A stretch of DNA of 34,465 bases from Hydrogenoanaerobacterium sp032017025 (GTDB lineage Bacteria; Bacillota; Clostridia; Oscillospirales; Ruminococcaceae): the NCBI RefSeq assembly GCF_032017025.1, contig NZ_DALZQO010000030.1, forward strand, positions 1-34,465, in the 5' to 3' direction. A model generated the notes under the pieces. It made no database searches. It worked only from the letters and a program-made list of their open reading frames with translations, and was not told where the DNA came from. Within the stretch, counting starts at the first letter, position 1. Every line of letters begins with the position of its first letter. This document shows positions 24,894 to 32,057 of this stretch, piece by piece. The position numbers and the translations under genes were made by a program.

Positions 24894-26975
24894 ATGCCGA
24901 GAGACGTTTCACTTGAGCTCACTCGTAACATAGGCATAATGGCCCACATTGACGCTGGTAAAACTACCACATCCGAGCGTATTTTGTATTACACCGGTAA
25001 GAACCATAAAATCGGTGAGACTCACGACGGTTCAGCTACAATGGACTGGATGGCGCAGGAGCAGGAGAGAGGTATCACCATTACTTCCGCTGCTACCACT
25101 TGCTATTGGAGAGGCCATAGAATTAATATCATCGACACCCCGGGCCACGTTGACTTTACAGTTGAGGTTGAGCGTTCGCTTCGCGTGCTCGACGGTTCTG
25201 TAACCGTTTTCTGTGCAAAGGGTGGCGTTGAGCCTCAGTCGGAAACAGTTTGGAGACAAGCTGATAAGTATCATGTTCCTAGAATGGCTTACGTAAACAA
25301 AATGGATATCATGGGTGCAGACTTTTACAGAGTTGTAGACATGATGCATGACCGTTTAAAATGTAACGCTGTTCCAATTCAGCTGCCAATCGGCTCTGAA
25401 ACTTTCTTTAGAGGCATAATTGACCTCATTAAGATGAAAGCGGAAGTATACTACGACGATTTGGGCAAAGATATTCGCGAGGAAGAAATTCCCGAGGATA
25501 TGTTAGAAAAAGCGCAGGAGTACCGCAATAATCTTTTAGAGCATGTTGCGGAAACCGATGAAGCGCTGATGGAGAAATACCTTGAGGGCGAAGAACTGAC
25601 GATTGACGAGATTAAGGCTGCGATTCGCAGATCTACCATCGCCAATACCATGGTTCCCGTTTGTTGCGGTACTTCTTACAAAAACAAGGGCGTACAGCCC
25701 CTGCTGGATGCAGTAATCGACTTTATGCCGGCACCTGTCGATATCGCTGATATCAAAGGTGTAAACCCAAATACTGAGGAAGAGGAAACCAGACCTTCTT
25801 CAGACAGTGAGCCGTTTTCTGCACTTGCATTTAAGATTGCAACCGACCCGTTTGTTGGTAAGCTGTGCTTCTTTAGAGTATACTCCGGTTCCGTTAACGC
25901 GGGCTCTACCGTTTACAACTCTGTAAAAGACAATACCGAGAGAATGGGCCGTATCTTGCAGATGCATGCAAACCACAGACAGGACATCGAAACCGTTTAT
26001 TCGGGCGATATCGCTGCTGCGGTTGGTCTTAAAAACACCACAACCGGTGATACCCTCTGCGACCCCAAACGCCCGATTATCCTCGAGTCTATGGAGTTCC
26101 CAGAGCCTGTAATTCGTGTTGCGATTGAGCCTAAGACCAAAGCAGGTCAGGAAAAAATGGGTATTGGTCTTTCGAAGCTTGCCGAAGAGGATCCTACCTT
26201 TAGAACCTACACCGATCAGGAAACAGGGCAAACCATCATCGCTGGTATGGGTGAGCTTCACCTTGAGATCATCGTTGACCGTCTGCTCCGTGAGTTTAAG
26301 GTAGAGGCTAACGTAGGTAAACCTCAGGTTGCTTACAAAGAGACCATCCGTAAGCTGGTTGACGTAGATGAAAAATACGCCAGACAGTCCGGCGGTAAAG
26401 GTCAGTACGGCCATTGTAAAATTAAAATGGAGCCCAATGAGTCCGGTAAGGGTTACGAATTCAAAAATGCTATCGTTGGCGGTAGTATTCCGAAAGAGTA
26501 TATCGCTCCTATCGACCAGGGTATCCAGGGTGCAATGCAGGCAGGCGTTCTCGCCGGTTATCCTGTTGTTGACGTTATTGTAACTCTGTATGATGGATCT
26601 TACCATGAGGTTGACTCCTCTGAGATGGCATTTAAGATCGCCGGTTCTATGGCGTTTAAAAATGGTATGAGAAAAGCAGATCCCGTCATCCTTGAGCCTA
26701 TCATGAAGGTATCGGCAACGGTTCCTGAGGATTACATGGGTGATGTTATCGGTGACCTCAACAGCCGCCGTGGTCAGATTCAGGGTATGATTGCAAGAAA
26801 CGGTGCACAGCAGATTGATGCATTTGTTCCTCTGTCTGAGATGTTTGGTTACGCTACCGATCTTCGTTCCAAAACGCAGGGTCGTGGCCAGTATGCCATG
26901 GAGCCTTCGCATTACATCGAAGTTCCGAAAAGCATCGCAGAGAGCATTATGTCTGCTAGAGCGAAAAAAGACTAA
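24894..26975 (+). CDS. fusA: Elongation factor G
   Basis: A 693-residue GTPase that drives translocation and, with RRF, ribosome recycling. GTP-binding motifs: AHIDAGKTT, RGITI, DTPGHVDF and NKMD. Domain II to V motifs follow, including the domain IV segment with GGSIPKEYI and the C-terminal RSKTQGRGQY. The start at 24894 has AAGGAGGA. The full-length canonical form, next to rpsG and tuf, argues against the fusidic-acid-resistance or tetracycline-resistance paralogues. Confidence 0.97.
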   Translation: MPRDVSLELTRNIGIMAHIDAGKTTTSERILYYTGKNHKIGETHDGSATMDWMAQEQERGITITSAATTCYWRGHRINIIDTPGHVDFTVEVERSLRVLDGSVTVFCAKGGVEPQSETVWRQADKYHVPRMAYVNKMDIMGADFYRVVDMMHDRLKCNAVPIQLPIGSETFFRGIIDLIKMKAEVYYDDLGKDIREEEIPEDMLEKAQEYRNNLLEHVAETDEALMEKYLEGEELTIDEIKAAIRRSTIANTMVPVCCGTSYKNKGVQPLLDAVIDFMPAPVDIADIKGVNPNTEEEETRPSSDSEPFSALAFKIATDPFVGKLCFFRVYSGSVNAGSTVYNSVKDNTERMGRILQMHANHRQDIETVYSGDIAAAVGLKNTTTGDTLCDPKRPIILESMEFPEPVIRVAIEPKTKAGQEKMGIGLSKLAEEDPTFRTYTDQETGQTIIAGMGELHLEIIVDRLLREFKVEANVGKPQVAYKETIRKLVDVDEKYARQSGGKGQYGHCKIKMEPNESGKGYEFKNAIVGGSIPKEYIAPIDQGIQGAMQAGVLAGYPVVDVIVTLYDGSYHEVDSSEMAFKIAGSMAFKNGMRKADPVILEPIMKVSATVPEDYMGDVIGDLNSRRGQIQGMIARNGAQQIDAFVPLSEMFGYATDLRSKTQGRGQYAMEPSHYIEVPKSIAESIMSARAKKD

Positions 26976-26991
26976 TTTTACGCTCAGATAC

Positions 26992-27020
26992 TTGAATTTT
27001 CAAAGTATCATTGCTACAAT
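26992..27020 (+). promoter_or_regulatory. Candidate tuf promoter
   Basis: TTGAAT (26992-26997) and TACAAT (27015-27020) are 17 bp apart, in the 97-bp gap between fusA and tuf. A weak GATACTT/AAGTATC hairpin overlaps the -35. Separate high-level expression of EF-Tu would fit, although read-through from fusA is also expected. Confidence 0.5.
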
Positions 27021-27072
27021 GAAACTTGTAGCTTACAAATAAAATAAATCCAAATTTAAGGAGGAAATACTA

Positions 27073-28272
27073 ATGGCTAAGGCAAAATTCGAACGTACCA
27101 AACCCCATATTAACATTGGTACTATCGGTCACGTTGACCACGGTAAAACTACTCTGACTGCTGCTATCACAAAGACTCTGGCAATGAAAGGTCAGGCTCA
27201 TTTTGAAGCTTATGACATGATTGATAAGGCGCCTGAAGAGAGAGAGCGCGGCATTACAATCAACACCTCTCACGTTGAGTACGAAACTGACAACCGTCAC
27301 TACGCTCACGTTGACTGCCCGGGACATGCTGACTACGTTAAAAACATGATCACCGGTGCTGCTCAGATGGACGGCGCTATCCTCGTTGTTTCTGCTGCTG
27401 ATGGTCCGATGCCTCAGACCCGTGAGCACATTCTGCTCTCCCGTCAGGTTGGCGTTCCTTACATCGTAGTATTCATGAACAAAGCGGATCAGGTAGACGA
27501 TCCTGAGCTGCTTGAGCTCGTTGAGATGGAAATCCGTGAGCTGCTTTCTGCTTACGAGTTCCCCGGCGATGACACACCTATCATCAAAGGTTCTGCACTG
27601 AAGGCTCTGGAAGCTCCCGATGATATTTCAAACGCTGCTTACGCTCCTATCCTTGAGCTGATGGCTGCTGTTGATAGCTTCATCCCCACTCCTGAGAGAA
27701 AAGCTGACCTGCCTTTCTTGATGCCTGTTGAGGACGTATTCACCATTACCGGTCGTGGTACTGTTGCAACCGGTAGAGTTGAGCGTGGCCGTATTAAAAT
27801 TGCGGATGAGATTGAGATCGTTGGTCTTGCGGACGAGAAGATGAAGTCTGTAGTTACAGGTATCGAGATGTTCCGTAAACTCCTCGATTACGCTGAGGCT
27901 GGCGACAACATCGGTGCACTGCTTCGTGGTGTTCAGAGAACTGACATTCAGCGTGGACAGGTTCTCTGCAAACCCAACTCCATTCAGCCCCACACCAAAT
28001 TCCGTGGTCAGGTTTACATCCTGAAAAAGGAAGAGGGCGGCCGTCATACTCCGTTCTTCAACAACTACAGACCTCAGTTCTACTTCAGAACCACTGACGT
28101 TACTGGTGTAGTTGCTCTGGATCAGGGCGTTGAAATGTGCATGCCTGGCGACAACATCGAGATGGATGTTGAGCTGATCACTCCGATCGCTATCGAAGAG
28201 GGTCTGCGTTTCGCTATCCGTGAGGGTGGTCGTACCGTAGGTTCGGGCGTTGTTATCAAAGTTAACGCTTAA
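27073..28272 (+). CDS. tuf: Elongation factor Tu
   Basis: A 399-residue GTPase that delivers aminoacyl-tRNA to the ribosome. GTP-binding motifs: GHVDHGKTTL, the switch region RERGITI, DCPGHADY and NKAD, with GSALKAL as the G5 element. Domains II and III are complete and end in GGRTVGSGVVIKVNA. Start at 27073 has AAGGAGGA. A terminator follows at 28295. The length is a few residues above E. coli EF-Tu, normal for Clostridia. Confidence 0.98.
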   Translation: MAKAKFERTKPHINIGTIGHVDHGKTTLTAAITKTLAMKGQAHFEAYDMIDKAPEERERGITINTSHVEYETDNRHYAHVDCPGHADYVKNMITGAAQMDGAILVVSAADGPMPQTREHILLSRQVGVPYIVVFMNKADQVDDPELLELVEMEIRELLSAYEFPGDDTPIIKGSALKALEAPDDISNAAYAPILELMAAVDSFIPTPERKADLPFLMPVEDVFTITGRGTVATGRVERGRIKIADEIEIVGLADEKMKSVVTGIEMFRKLLDYAEAGDNIGALLRGVQRTDIQRGQVLCKPNSIQPHTKFRGQVYILKKEEGGRHTPFFNNYRPQFYFRTTDVTGVVALDQGVEMCMPGDNIEMDVELITPIAIEEGLRFAIREGGRTVGSGVVIKVNA

Positions 28273-28294
28273 TTTATAGCTTGGATATTGTTGA

Positions 28295-28330
28295 GGGCTC
28301 TGTCACTTGTGGCAGAGCCCTTCTTTATAA
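28295..28330 (+). terminator. Terminator of the str/tuf operon
   Basis: GGGCTCTGTCA pairs with TGGCAGAGCCC (28295-28305 with 28310-28320, one G-U) around CTTG, followed by TTCTTTATAA. It begins 23 bp after the tuf stop. Confidence 0.85.
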
Positions 28331-28362
28331 CAACGTAAGTTCAATTTTTTCTTTGATAGGTG

Positions 28363-28391
28363 TTGACTTTTGATATAAGATATGGTAATAT
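28363..28391 (+). promoter_or_regulatory. Promoter of the tRNA-Arg gene
   Basis: TTGACT (28363-28368) lies 17 bp before TAATAT (28386-28391); a better-looking TATAAT at 28389-28394 has 20-bp spacing. The tRNA begins at 28415, a distance that fits a short 5' leader for RNase P removal. Confidence 0.55.
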
Positions 28392-28414
28392 AATAAAGCT
28401 GTCAGAAACAGTAT

Positions 28415-28491
28415 GTGCCTGTAGCTCAGTTGGATAGAGTGACTGGCTACGAACCAGTAGGTCGGGGGTTCGAGTCCCTCCAGGCACGCCA
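28415..28491 (+). tRNA. tRNA-Arg (anticodon ACG)
   Basis: A complete cloverleaf is visible. The acceptor stem is GTGCCTG with CAGGCAC, and the D arm contains AGCTCAGTTGGATAGAGT. The anticodon stem ACTGG/CCAGT encloses loop CTACGAA, anticodon ACG. The T arm contains GGTTCGAGTCC. The discriminator is G at 28488 and CCA is encoded at 28489-28491. ACG is expected to be edited to ICG to read CGU, CGC and CGA; the TadA gene is not in this window. Confidence 0.95.
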
Positions 28492-28531
28492 AAAATTCCG
28501 TTTAAGCATTCGCTTAGACGGAATTTTTTAA
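28491..28531 (+). terminator. Terminator of tRNA-Arg
   Basis: A 17-bp stem with one G-U pair runs from AAAAATTCCG to CGGAATTTTT, loop ATTC, then more Ts. It begins directly at the end of the tRNA. Confidence 0.9.
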
Positions 28532-28721
28532 TAAGGGGCTTAGCCCCCTCTTGACGTCGGTTTTCTCCGCCTTCGCCTCTAAAAACCTCCTGTCACCCCC
28601 CATAGAGGTAAGCGGTCGATGGCTTCGCCCAACCGCTGGAACGACTACACAAGACTTTGGCAGTGCGAAAGATGAAAAATAAAAATCTTTTTTGCATTGC
28701 AAATTCAAGACAATTTGCATA
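28532..28721. other. Non-coding stretch with hairpins downstream of the tRNA
   Basis: This segment has AGGGGC-TTA-GCCCCCT, an AGCGGT...ACCGCT stem around GGC-TTC-GCC (about 28608-28635), and GCAAATT/AATTTGC near 28700-28719. The minus strand is open for 68 codons (28514-28720) and includes GGDRRFLEAKAEKTD. The reading frame overlaps the tRNA terminator and has no good start site. I believe it is a conserved spacer or dispersed repeat rather than a gene, but cannot verify this. Confidence 0.3.
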
Positions 28722-28756
28722 AAGAAGTCGAACGGAAAACCTGTTCGACTTCTTTC
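28722..28756. terminator. Strong hairpin, terminator-like
   Basis: AAAGAAGTCGAAC (28722-28734) and GTTCGACTTCTTT (28744-28756) form a perfect 13-bp stem with a 9-nt loop, followed by CATTTTATAG. A-rich and T-rich flanks would allow weak function in both directions. No gene on either strand ends directly beside it. Confidence 0.6.
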
Positions 28757-29141
28757 ATTTTATAGACATTTGCAAATCGGAATTTAAACAAGGTGGCGCT
28801 AGCTGTAAGCTTTGGAATTGCAGTATATCCATGCAAAATCACTTCCCCACAACTAATATAACCTGCAGATACAGCAAAAAATACAATTCAGTCGAAAAAA
28901 AGATAAAGAACGAGATGGAGCTTTGTAAAATAGTAATAGCCATCGGTTAAATTAGTGGTTATTACGGTTTGTTGCTGCACGATGAAGTTTAATCCAACCG
29001 CTATAGCCCTGTTGATTTCGGTCAAGTTTTGCTCATCGCTGCGAACTTTTTTAGGCAATTCTATAATCCTGTATAATCTAGTCGTGTTTGGTTGATTTTT
29101 GGGGGAAGATAGGATAGAATTGTAGCGAAGGAGTGTTGTAA
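28757..29141. other. Intergenic region upstream of prs without a convincing gene
   Basis: About 385 bp of AT-rich sequence. Two TATAAT boxes (29062-29067 and 29072-29077) could start the prs transcript, but neither has a recognisable -35 at 16-18 bp. A minus-strand open frame (28888-29163) overlaps the prs start and resembles nothing I know. No tRNA, repeat or long hairpin was seen. Confidence 0.4.
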
Positions 29142-30296
29142 ATGACCGAACAGCTTGAGGCACAGGATATTTTTACTTCAGAGAATCGGGTAGCGCCGCT
29201 TGGCATTGTTGCTACAGAAAGCGCTCGCGAACTAAGTCAAAAAATAGATGCTCATCTTATTAGATGGGCGCAAGGCGGCGCGATGGCACGCGATACATTT
29301 ATTGTAGACAGTGAGTGCCCGCGTTTTTCTTCCGGTGACGGCAAGGGTATTATCAAGTCTACGATTCGAGGCGATGATCTGTTCTTTCTGGTAGACGTGG
29401 GAAATTACAGCTGCAAATACAATATGTTTGGGAGACAAAATTTGATGTCACCCGATGATCATTTTCAGGATTTAAAGCGTCTGATTCAGGCAGCAAGCGG
29501 TAAAGCACATCGAGTTAATGTAATTATGCCTTTACTCTACGGCAGCAGGCAACATCGCCGCAGCTACCGTGAATCACTTGATTGCGCCGTAGCGCTGCAG
29601 GAGCTTCAGAATATGGGCGTCTCCAATATCATTACATTTGATGCCCACGATCCCCGCGTACAGAATGCAACCCCGCTGATGGGCTTCGATAACGTGATGC
29701 CAAGCTATCAGGTGCTCAAAGCGCTTCTGCGTGAGGTAAAGGATCTCAACTTTGACCGTGATCACTTTATGGTCGTTAGCCCAGATGAAGGCGCTATGAG
29801 CCGTAATATGTACTATGCCTCAGTTTTGGGGGTAGACCTCGGCATGTTCTACAAGCGCCGTGATTACTCCCGTATAGTAAACGGGCGCAACCCGATTGTA
29901 GCGCACGAATACTTGGGCACTTCGGTTGAAGGCAAAGATGTTTTTATCGCGGATGATATTATTTCATCGGGCGAGTCCATGCTGGATATCGCTTATGAGT
30001 TAAAAAAGCATAAAGCAAATCGCATTTTTGGTTATGCCACCTACGCAATTTTTACAAACGGGCTGGAAGCGTTTGATAAGGCTTATGAGCAGGGGATTAT
30101 TGCAGGCGTATTCGGCACCAACCTTACCTACCGCACAGAAGAACTGCTCCAGCGTGAGTGGTTCCACGAGGTAGATGTATCGAAATACATTGCCTATTTT
30201 GTTGCCGCAATCAATCATGATGTATCGGTCAGCACCATTATTGACCCGCATGAAAAGATTAAGCAGCTTTTGGCGAAAAAAAGAAAACAAAAATAA
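29142..30296 (+). CDS. prs: Ribose-phosphate pyrophosphokinase (long Clostridial variant)
   Basis: A 384-residue cytosolic enzyme that makes PRPP from ribose 5-phosphate and ATP for purine, pyrimidine, histidine and NAD synthesis. The flexible loop MPLLYGSRQHRR replaces the common MPYxxYARQDR. FDAHDPRVQNATP stands where DLHAxQIQGFF is usual, and the PRPP loop is VFIADDIISSGESMLD in place of VDDxxxTGGT. These changes and the extra N-terminal 50 residues mark a divergent subgroup known from anaerobic Firmicutes; about 315 residues is usual. The start ATG at 29142 has GAAGGAG. Family assignment is firm; the allosteric behaviour of this subgroup is not inferable. Confidence 0.85.
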   Translation: MTEQLEAQDIFTSENRVAPLGIVATESARELSQKIDAHLIRWAQGGAMARDTFIVDSECPRFSSGDGKGIIKSTIRGDDLFFLVDVGNYSCKYNMFGRQNLMSPDDHFQDLKRLIQAASGKAHRVNVIMPLLYGSRQHRRSYRESLDCAVALQELQNMGVSNIITFDAHDPRVQNATPLMGFDNVMPSYQVLKALLREVKDLNFDRDHFMVVSPDEGAMSRNMYYASVLGVDLGMFYKRRDYSRIVNGRNPIVAHEYLGTSVEGKDVFIADDIISSGESMLDIAYELKKHKANRIFGYATYAIFTNGLEAFDKAYEQGIIAGVFGTNLTYRTEELLQREWFHEVDVSKYIAYFVAAINHDVSVSTIIDPHEKIKQLLAKKRKQK

Positions 30297-30300
30297 TCAG

Positions 30301-30340
30301 CAGGTGGGGGCCCTAAGCAGACCCTCACCTGTATTTTTTT
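30301..30340 (+). terminator. Terminator of prs
   Basis: CAGGTGGGGG (30301-30310) pairs with CCCTCACCTG (30322-30331) with one G-U, loop of 11 nt, followed by TATTTTTTT. Confidence 0.88.
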
Positions 30341-30369
30341 CTGTTTCCATGCCTTATGTAGAATACAGG

Positions 30370-30398
30370 TTGCAACTTTATTCTGTGAACTATATAAT
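30370..30398 (+). promoter_or_regulatory. Promoter of the membrane-protein gene
   Basis: TTGCAA (30370-30375) and TATAAT (30393-30398) are 17 bp apart, about 50 bp before the GTG start at 30448. Confidence 0.6.
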
Positions 30399-30447
30399 AG
30401 TTTTATAGATATAACTTGACATCATAGTGCTGCGGAGGTGTAGCGGC

Positions 30448-30894
30448 GTGAGACGTAAAAAGAATGGAATCAGGCGAAGGGAAATGGCGGCTCTATGCAT
30501 TTATCTGGTATGGCTGATTTTCTCAATTGCTATGTGGAATACGCGGTGGATGACGGATAACAAGGCGGTAACTGGCGTATCGCTTGTTTTTGCCGCGGTA
30601 ATTTATCTGCTGCTGTGCAGTATGCGCAGCTTACCTCAGCTGCACATAACTCGCCAGGGGCTGTCACAGGGGCAATCTCTTGCAGTGGTGCGCCTGCGCT
30701 TGTGGCTGCTGGCTTCCCTTAAACTAATTTTTGTGTGCGGTTTTTCAGGCATGTCTATTTCACTTTTGTTTAGCCAGCTGCTGCGTGTTATCCTTGCAAT
30801 TTTGTTTATGCTGTTACTGCTGTGTATCTTAGCCTTGTTTTTTGTAAAATATCGGGTCATTGTACTGCAAAAGCCTGCCGACATGGCGAAGTAG
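30448..30894 (+). CDS. Small integral membrane protein of unknown function
   Basis: A 148-residue protein with a basic N-terminus (RRKKNGIRRRE) and about four hydrophobic segments (near 13-29, 38-54, 89-107 and 112-133). The middle loop contains LHITRQGLSQGQSLAVVRLRL. The start is a GTG at 30448 because GGAGGTG (30434-30440) lies 7 nt upstream. I do not recognise the family. It has its own promoter and is not clearly linked to prs upstream or to the DeoR gene downstream. The charge pattern (positive N-terminus and loop) suggests the N-terminus is inside the cell. Confidence 0.65.
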   Translation: MRRKKNGIRRREMAALCIYLVWLIFSIAMWNTRWMTDNKAVTGVSLVFAAVIYLLLCSMRSLPQLHITRQGLSQGQSLAVVRLRLWLLASLKLIFVCGFSGMSISLLFSQLLRVILAILFMLLLLCILALFFVKYRVIVLQKPADMAK

Positions 30895-30969
30895 ACCTTC
30901 TCAAAGCGACAAAATAATACAATTCTCTACAATATATGTATCATATTTGGTAAATAGTTCATCATTTTA

Positions 30970-30998
30970 TTGAATTTATTTTGTACAAAGGATATAAT
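30970..30998 (+). promoter_or_regulatory. Promoter of the DeoR-type regulator gene
   Basis: TTGAAT (30970-30975) and TATAAT (30993-30998) are 17 bp apart. The -10 is the first part of repeat copy B, and the dyad CCGTA-T-TACGG (31001-31011) covers the expected transcription start, an arrangement typical of repressor control and possible autoregulation. Confidence 0.6.
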
Positions 30999-31100
30999 AA
31001 CCGTATTACGGCTATTGTATCTTATTTCAATGCCTTTTGCCCGCCCTTTGCGGGGCAACTGCCAAAATGGCGAAATACATCACAAACACACTGACATTTA
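30991..31100 (+). repeat. Dispersed repeat element, copy B
   Basis: Aligns with 5700-5808. Shared blocks are GATATAAT, ACCGTA-N-TACGG-Y-TATT, an ATGCC...CGGGGCAAC stem region and AACYGCCAAAAYGGCGAA. Changes concentrate in loops, and one stem pair changes from C-G to U-G. It lies in the leader of the DeoR gene, whereas copy A lies upstream of the alcohol dehydrogenase and cca. Confidence 0.55.
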
Positions 31101-31131
31101 AGAGTGAACATTGACTGCTTGGAGGTATACT

Positions 31132-31935
31132 ATGTTTTCCATGACAAACCCCCAATTTCTTGTGATTCCGGCTGAAAGGAAAAAACGAATTCTAGAGTAC
31201 ATTAAAGATAATGGCAGCGCACAGATTAAGGAGTTGTCGGTATCATTTTCTGTATCTGAGGCTACCATCCGCCGCGACCTTTCAGAGCTGGACGAAGAGG
31301 GTTTAATTGAGCGTACACATGGTGGCGCAATTTTGTCCAGTGCAAAAACAATTGCAGAACCGGCTTATTCAGCCAAACTGAACGTGCAGTCTGACGACGA
31401 AAAAGCGATAGCACAGCATGTTTCAGCCTTGATTAAAGATGGAGACAGCGTTTTTCTGGATTCCGGCTCGACTACTTACCAGATAGCAAAATGCTTAACG
31501 GGGCATCATAATCTCACCGTTGTGACTTACGATTTATGCATTGCAAATACCATACCCTTTCACCATTCCACCAGTTTGATCGTGACAGGCGGTGTCAAAA
31601 AAGAGGGGGATAATTTACTTACAGGTGGCCTTACGGTAGAATTTATTCGCAATATCCACGTGGACAAAGCAATTTTATCGGTAGATGCGATTGATTTGGA
31701 CTTTGGAGTTTCCAGCTCTGACTTTATACAGGCAATTGTAAAGAAAATGATTGTGGGGGCAGGAGATCAAATATATCTGGTAGCCGACCATACAAAATTC
31801 GGTAAGGCTGTGTTCGCTAAAATCTGCGACCTAAAAGAGATTGATCTGCTTATTACAGATAGCGGAATTGATGAAAAACACCTGCAACGTTTCAAGCAGG
31901 AAAAAATTTGTTATCAGTTAGCTTCATCAAGATAG
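31132..31935 (+). CDS. DeoR/GlpR-family transcriptional regulator
   Basis: A 267-residue DNA-binding regulator. The N-terminal winged helix lies at about 15-65, with RKKRILEYI, SEATIRRDLSELDEEGLIERTHGGA as a continuous family signature (recognition helix SEATIRRDL). The C-terminal sugar-phosphate sensor has GDSVFLDSGSTTYQIA, LIVTGG, LTVEFIRNIHVDKA and VADHTKFGK. Such proteins usually repress sugar or polyol genes and respond to phosphorylated sugars. The target is unknown: no sugar gene is adjacent. The dyad shared between its own promoter and the alcohol dehydrogenase region is a candidate operator. The start ATG at 31132 has GGAGG. Confidence 0.88.
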   Translation: MFSMTNPQFLVIPAERKKRILEYIKDNGSAQIKELSVSFSVSEATIRRDLSELDEEGLIERTHGGAILSSAKTIAEPAYSAKLNVQSDDEKAIAQHVSALIKDGDSVFLDSGSTTYQIAKCLTGHHNLTVVTYDLCIANTIPFHHSTSLIVTGGVKKEGDNLLTGGLTVEFIRNIHVDKAILSVDAIDLDFGVSSSDFIQAIVKKMIVGAGDQIYLVADHTKFGKAVFAKICDLKEIDLLITDSGIDEKHLQRFKQEKICYQLASSR

Positions 31936-31947
31936 ACAAATACAAAG

Positions 31948-31994
31948 GTGCAATATCTATTTTTAAAATGAAAATGGATATTGCACTTTTTTTT
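31948..31994 (+). terminator. Terminator of the DeoR gene
   Basis: GTGCAATATC (31948-31957) pairs with GATATTGCAC (31977-31986), followed by eight Ts. The 3' arm doubles as the -35 of the next promoter (TTGCAC at 31981-31986). Confidence 0.85.
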
Positions 31995-32015
31995 CTTAAG
32001 TGATACAATATGTAG
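31981..32015 (+). promoter_or_regulatory. nrdJ promoter with possible NrdR-like box
   Basis: TTGCAC (31981-31986) and TACAAT (32004-32009, with TG one base before it) are 17 bp apart. CAATATGTAG (32006-32015) fits the NrdR core CWATATNTWG and overlaps the -10. A near match GAATATATAG lies at 32031-32040. The centre spacing of 25 bp is not the usual 31-32, so NrdR control is only a possibility. Confidence 0.4.
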
Positions 32016-32057
32016 TAGTTTGAATTTATTGAATATATAGATATAGAGGTGCGGACA

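Noticed and set aside
28888..29163. Minus-strand frame of 91 codons overlapping the prs start
   Set aside because: Overlaps the prs ribosome binding site and first codons, has no recognisable family and no clear start site; kept only as part of the intergenic description.
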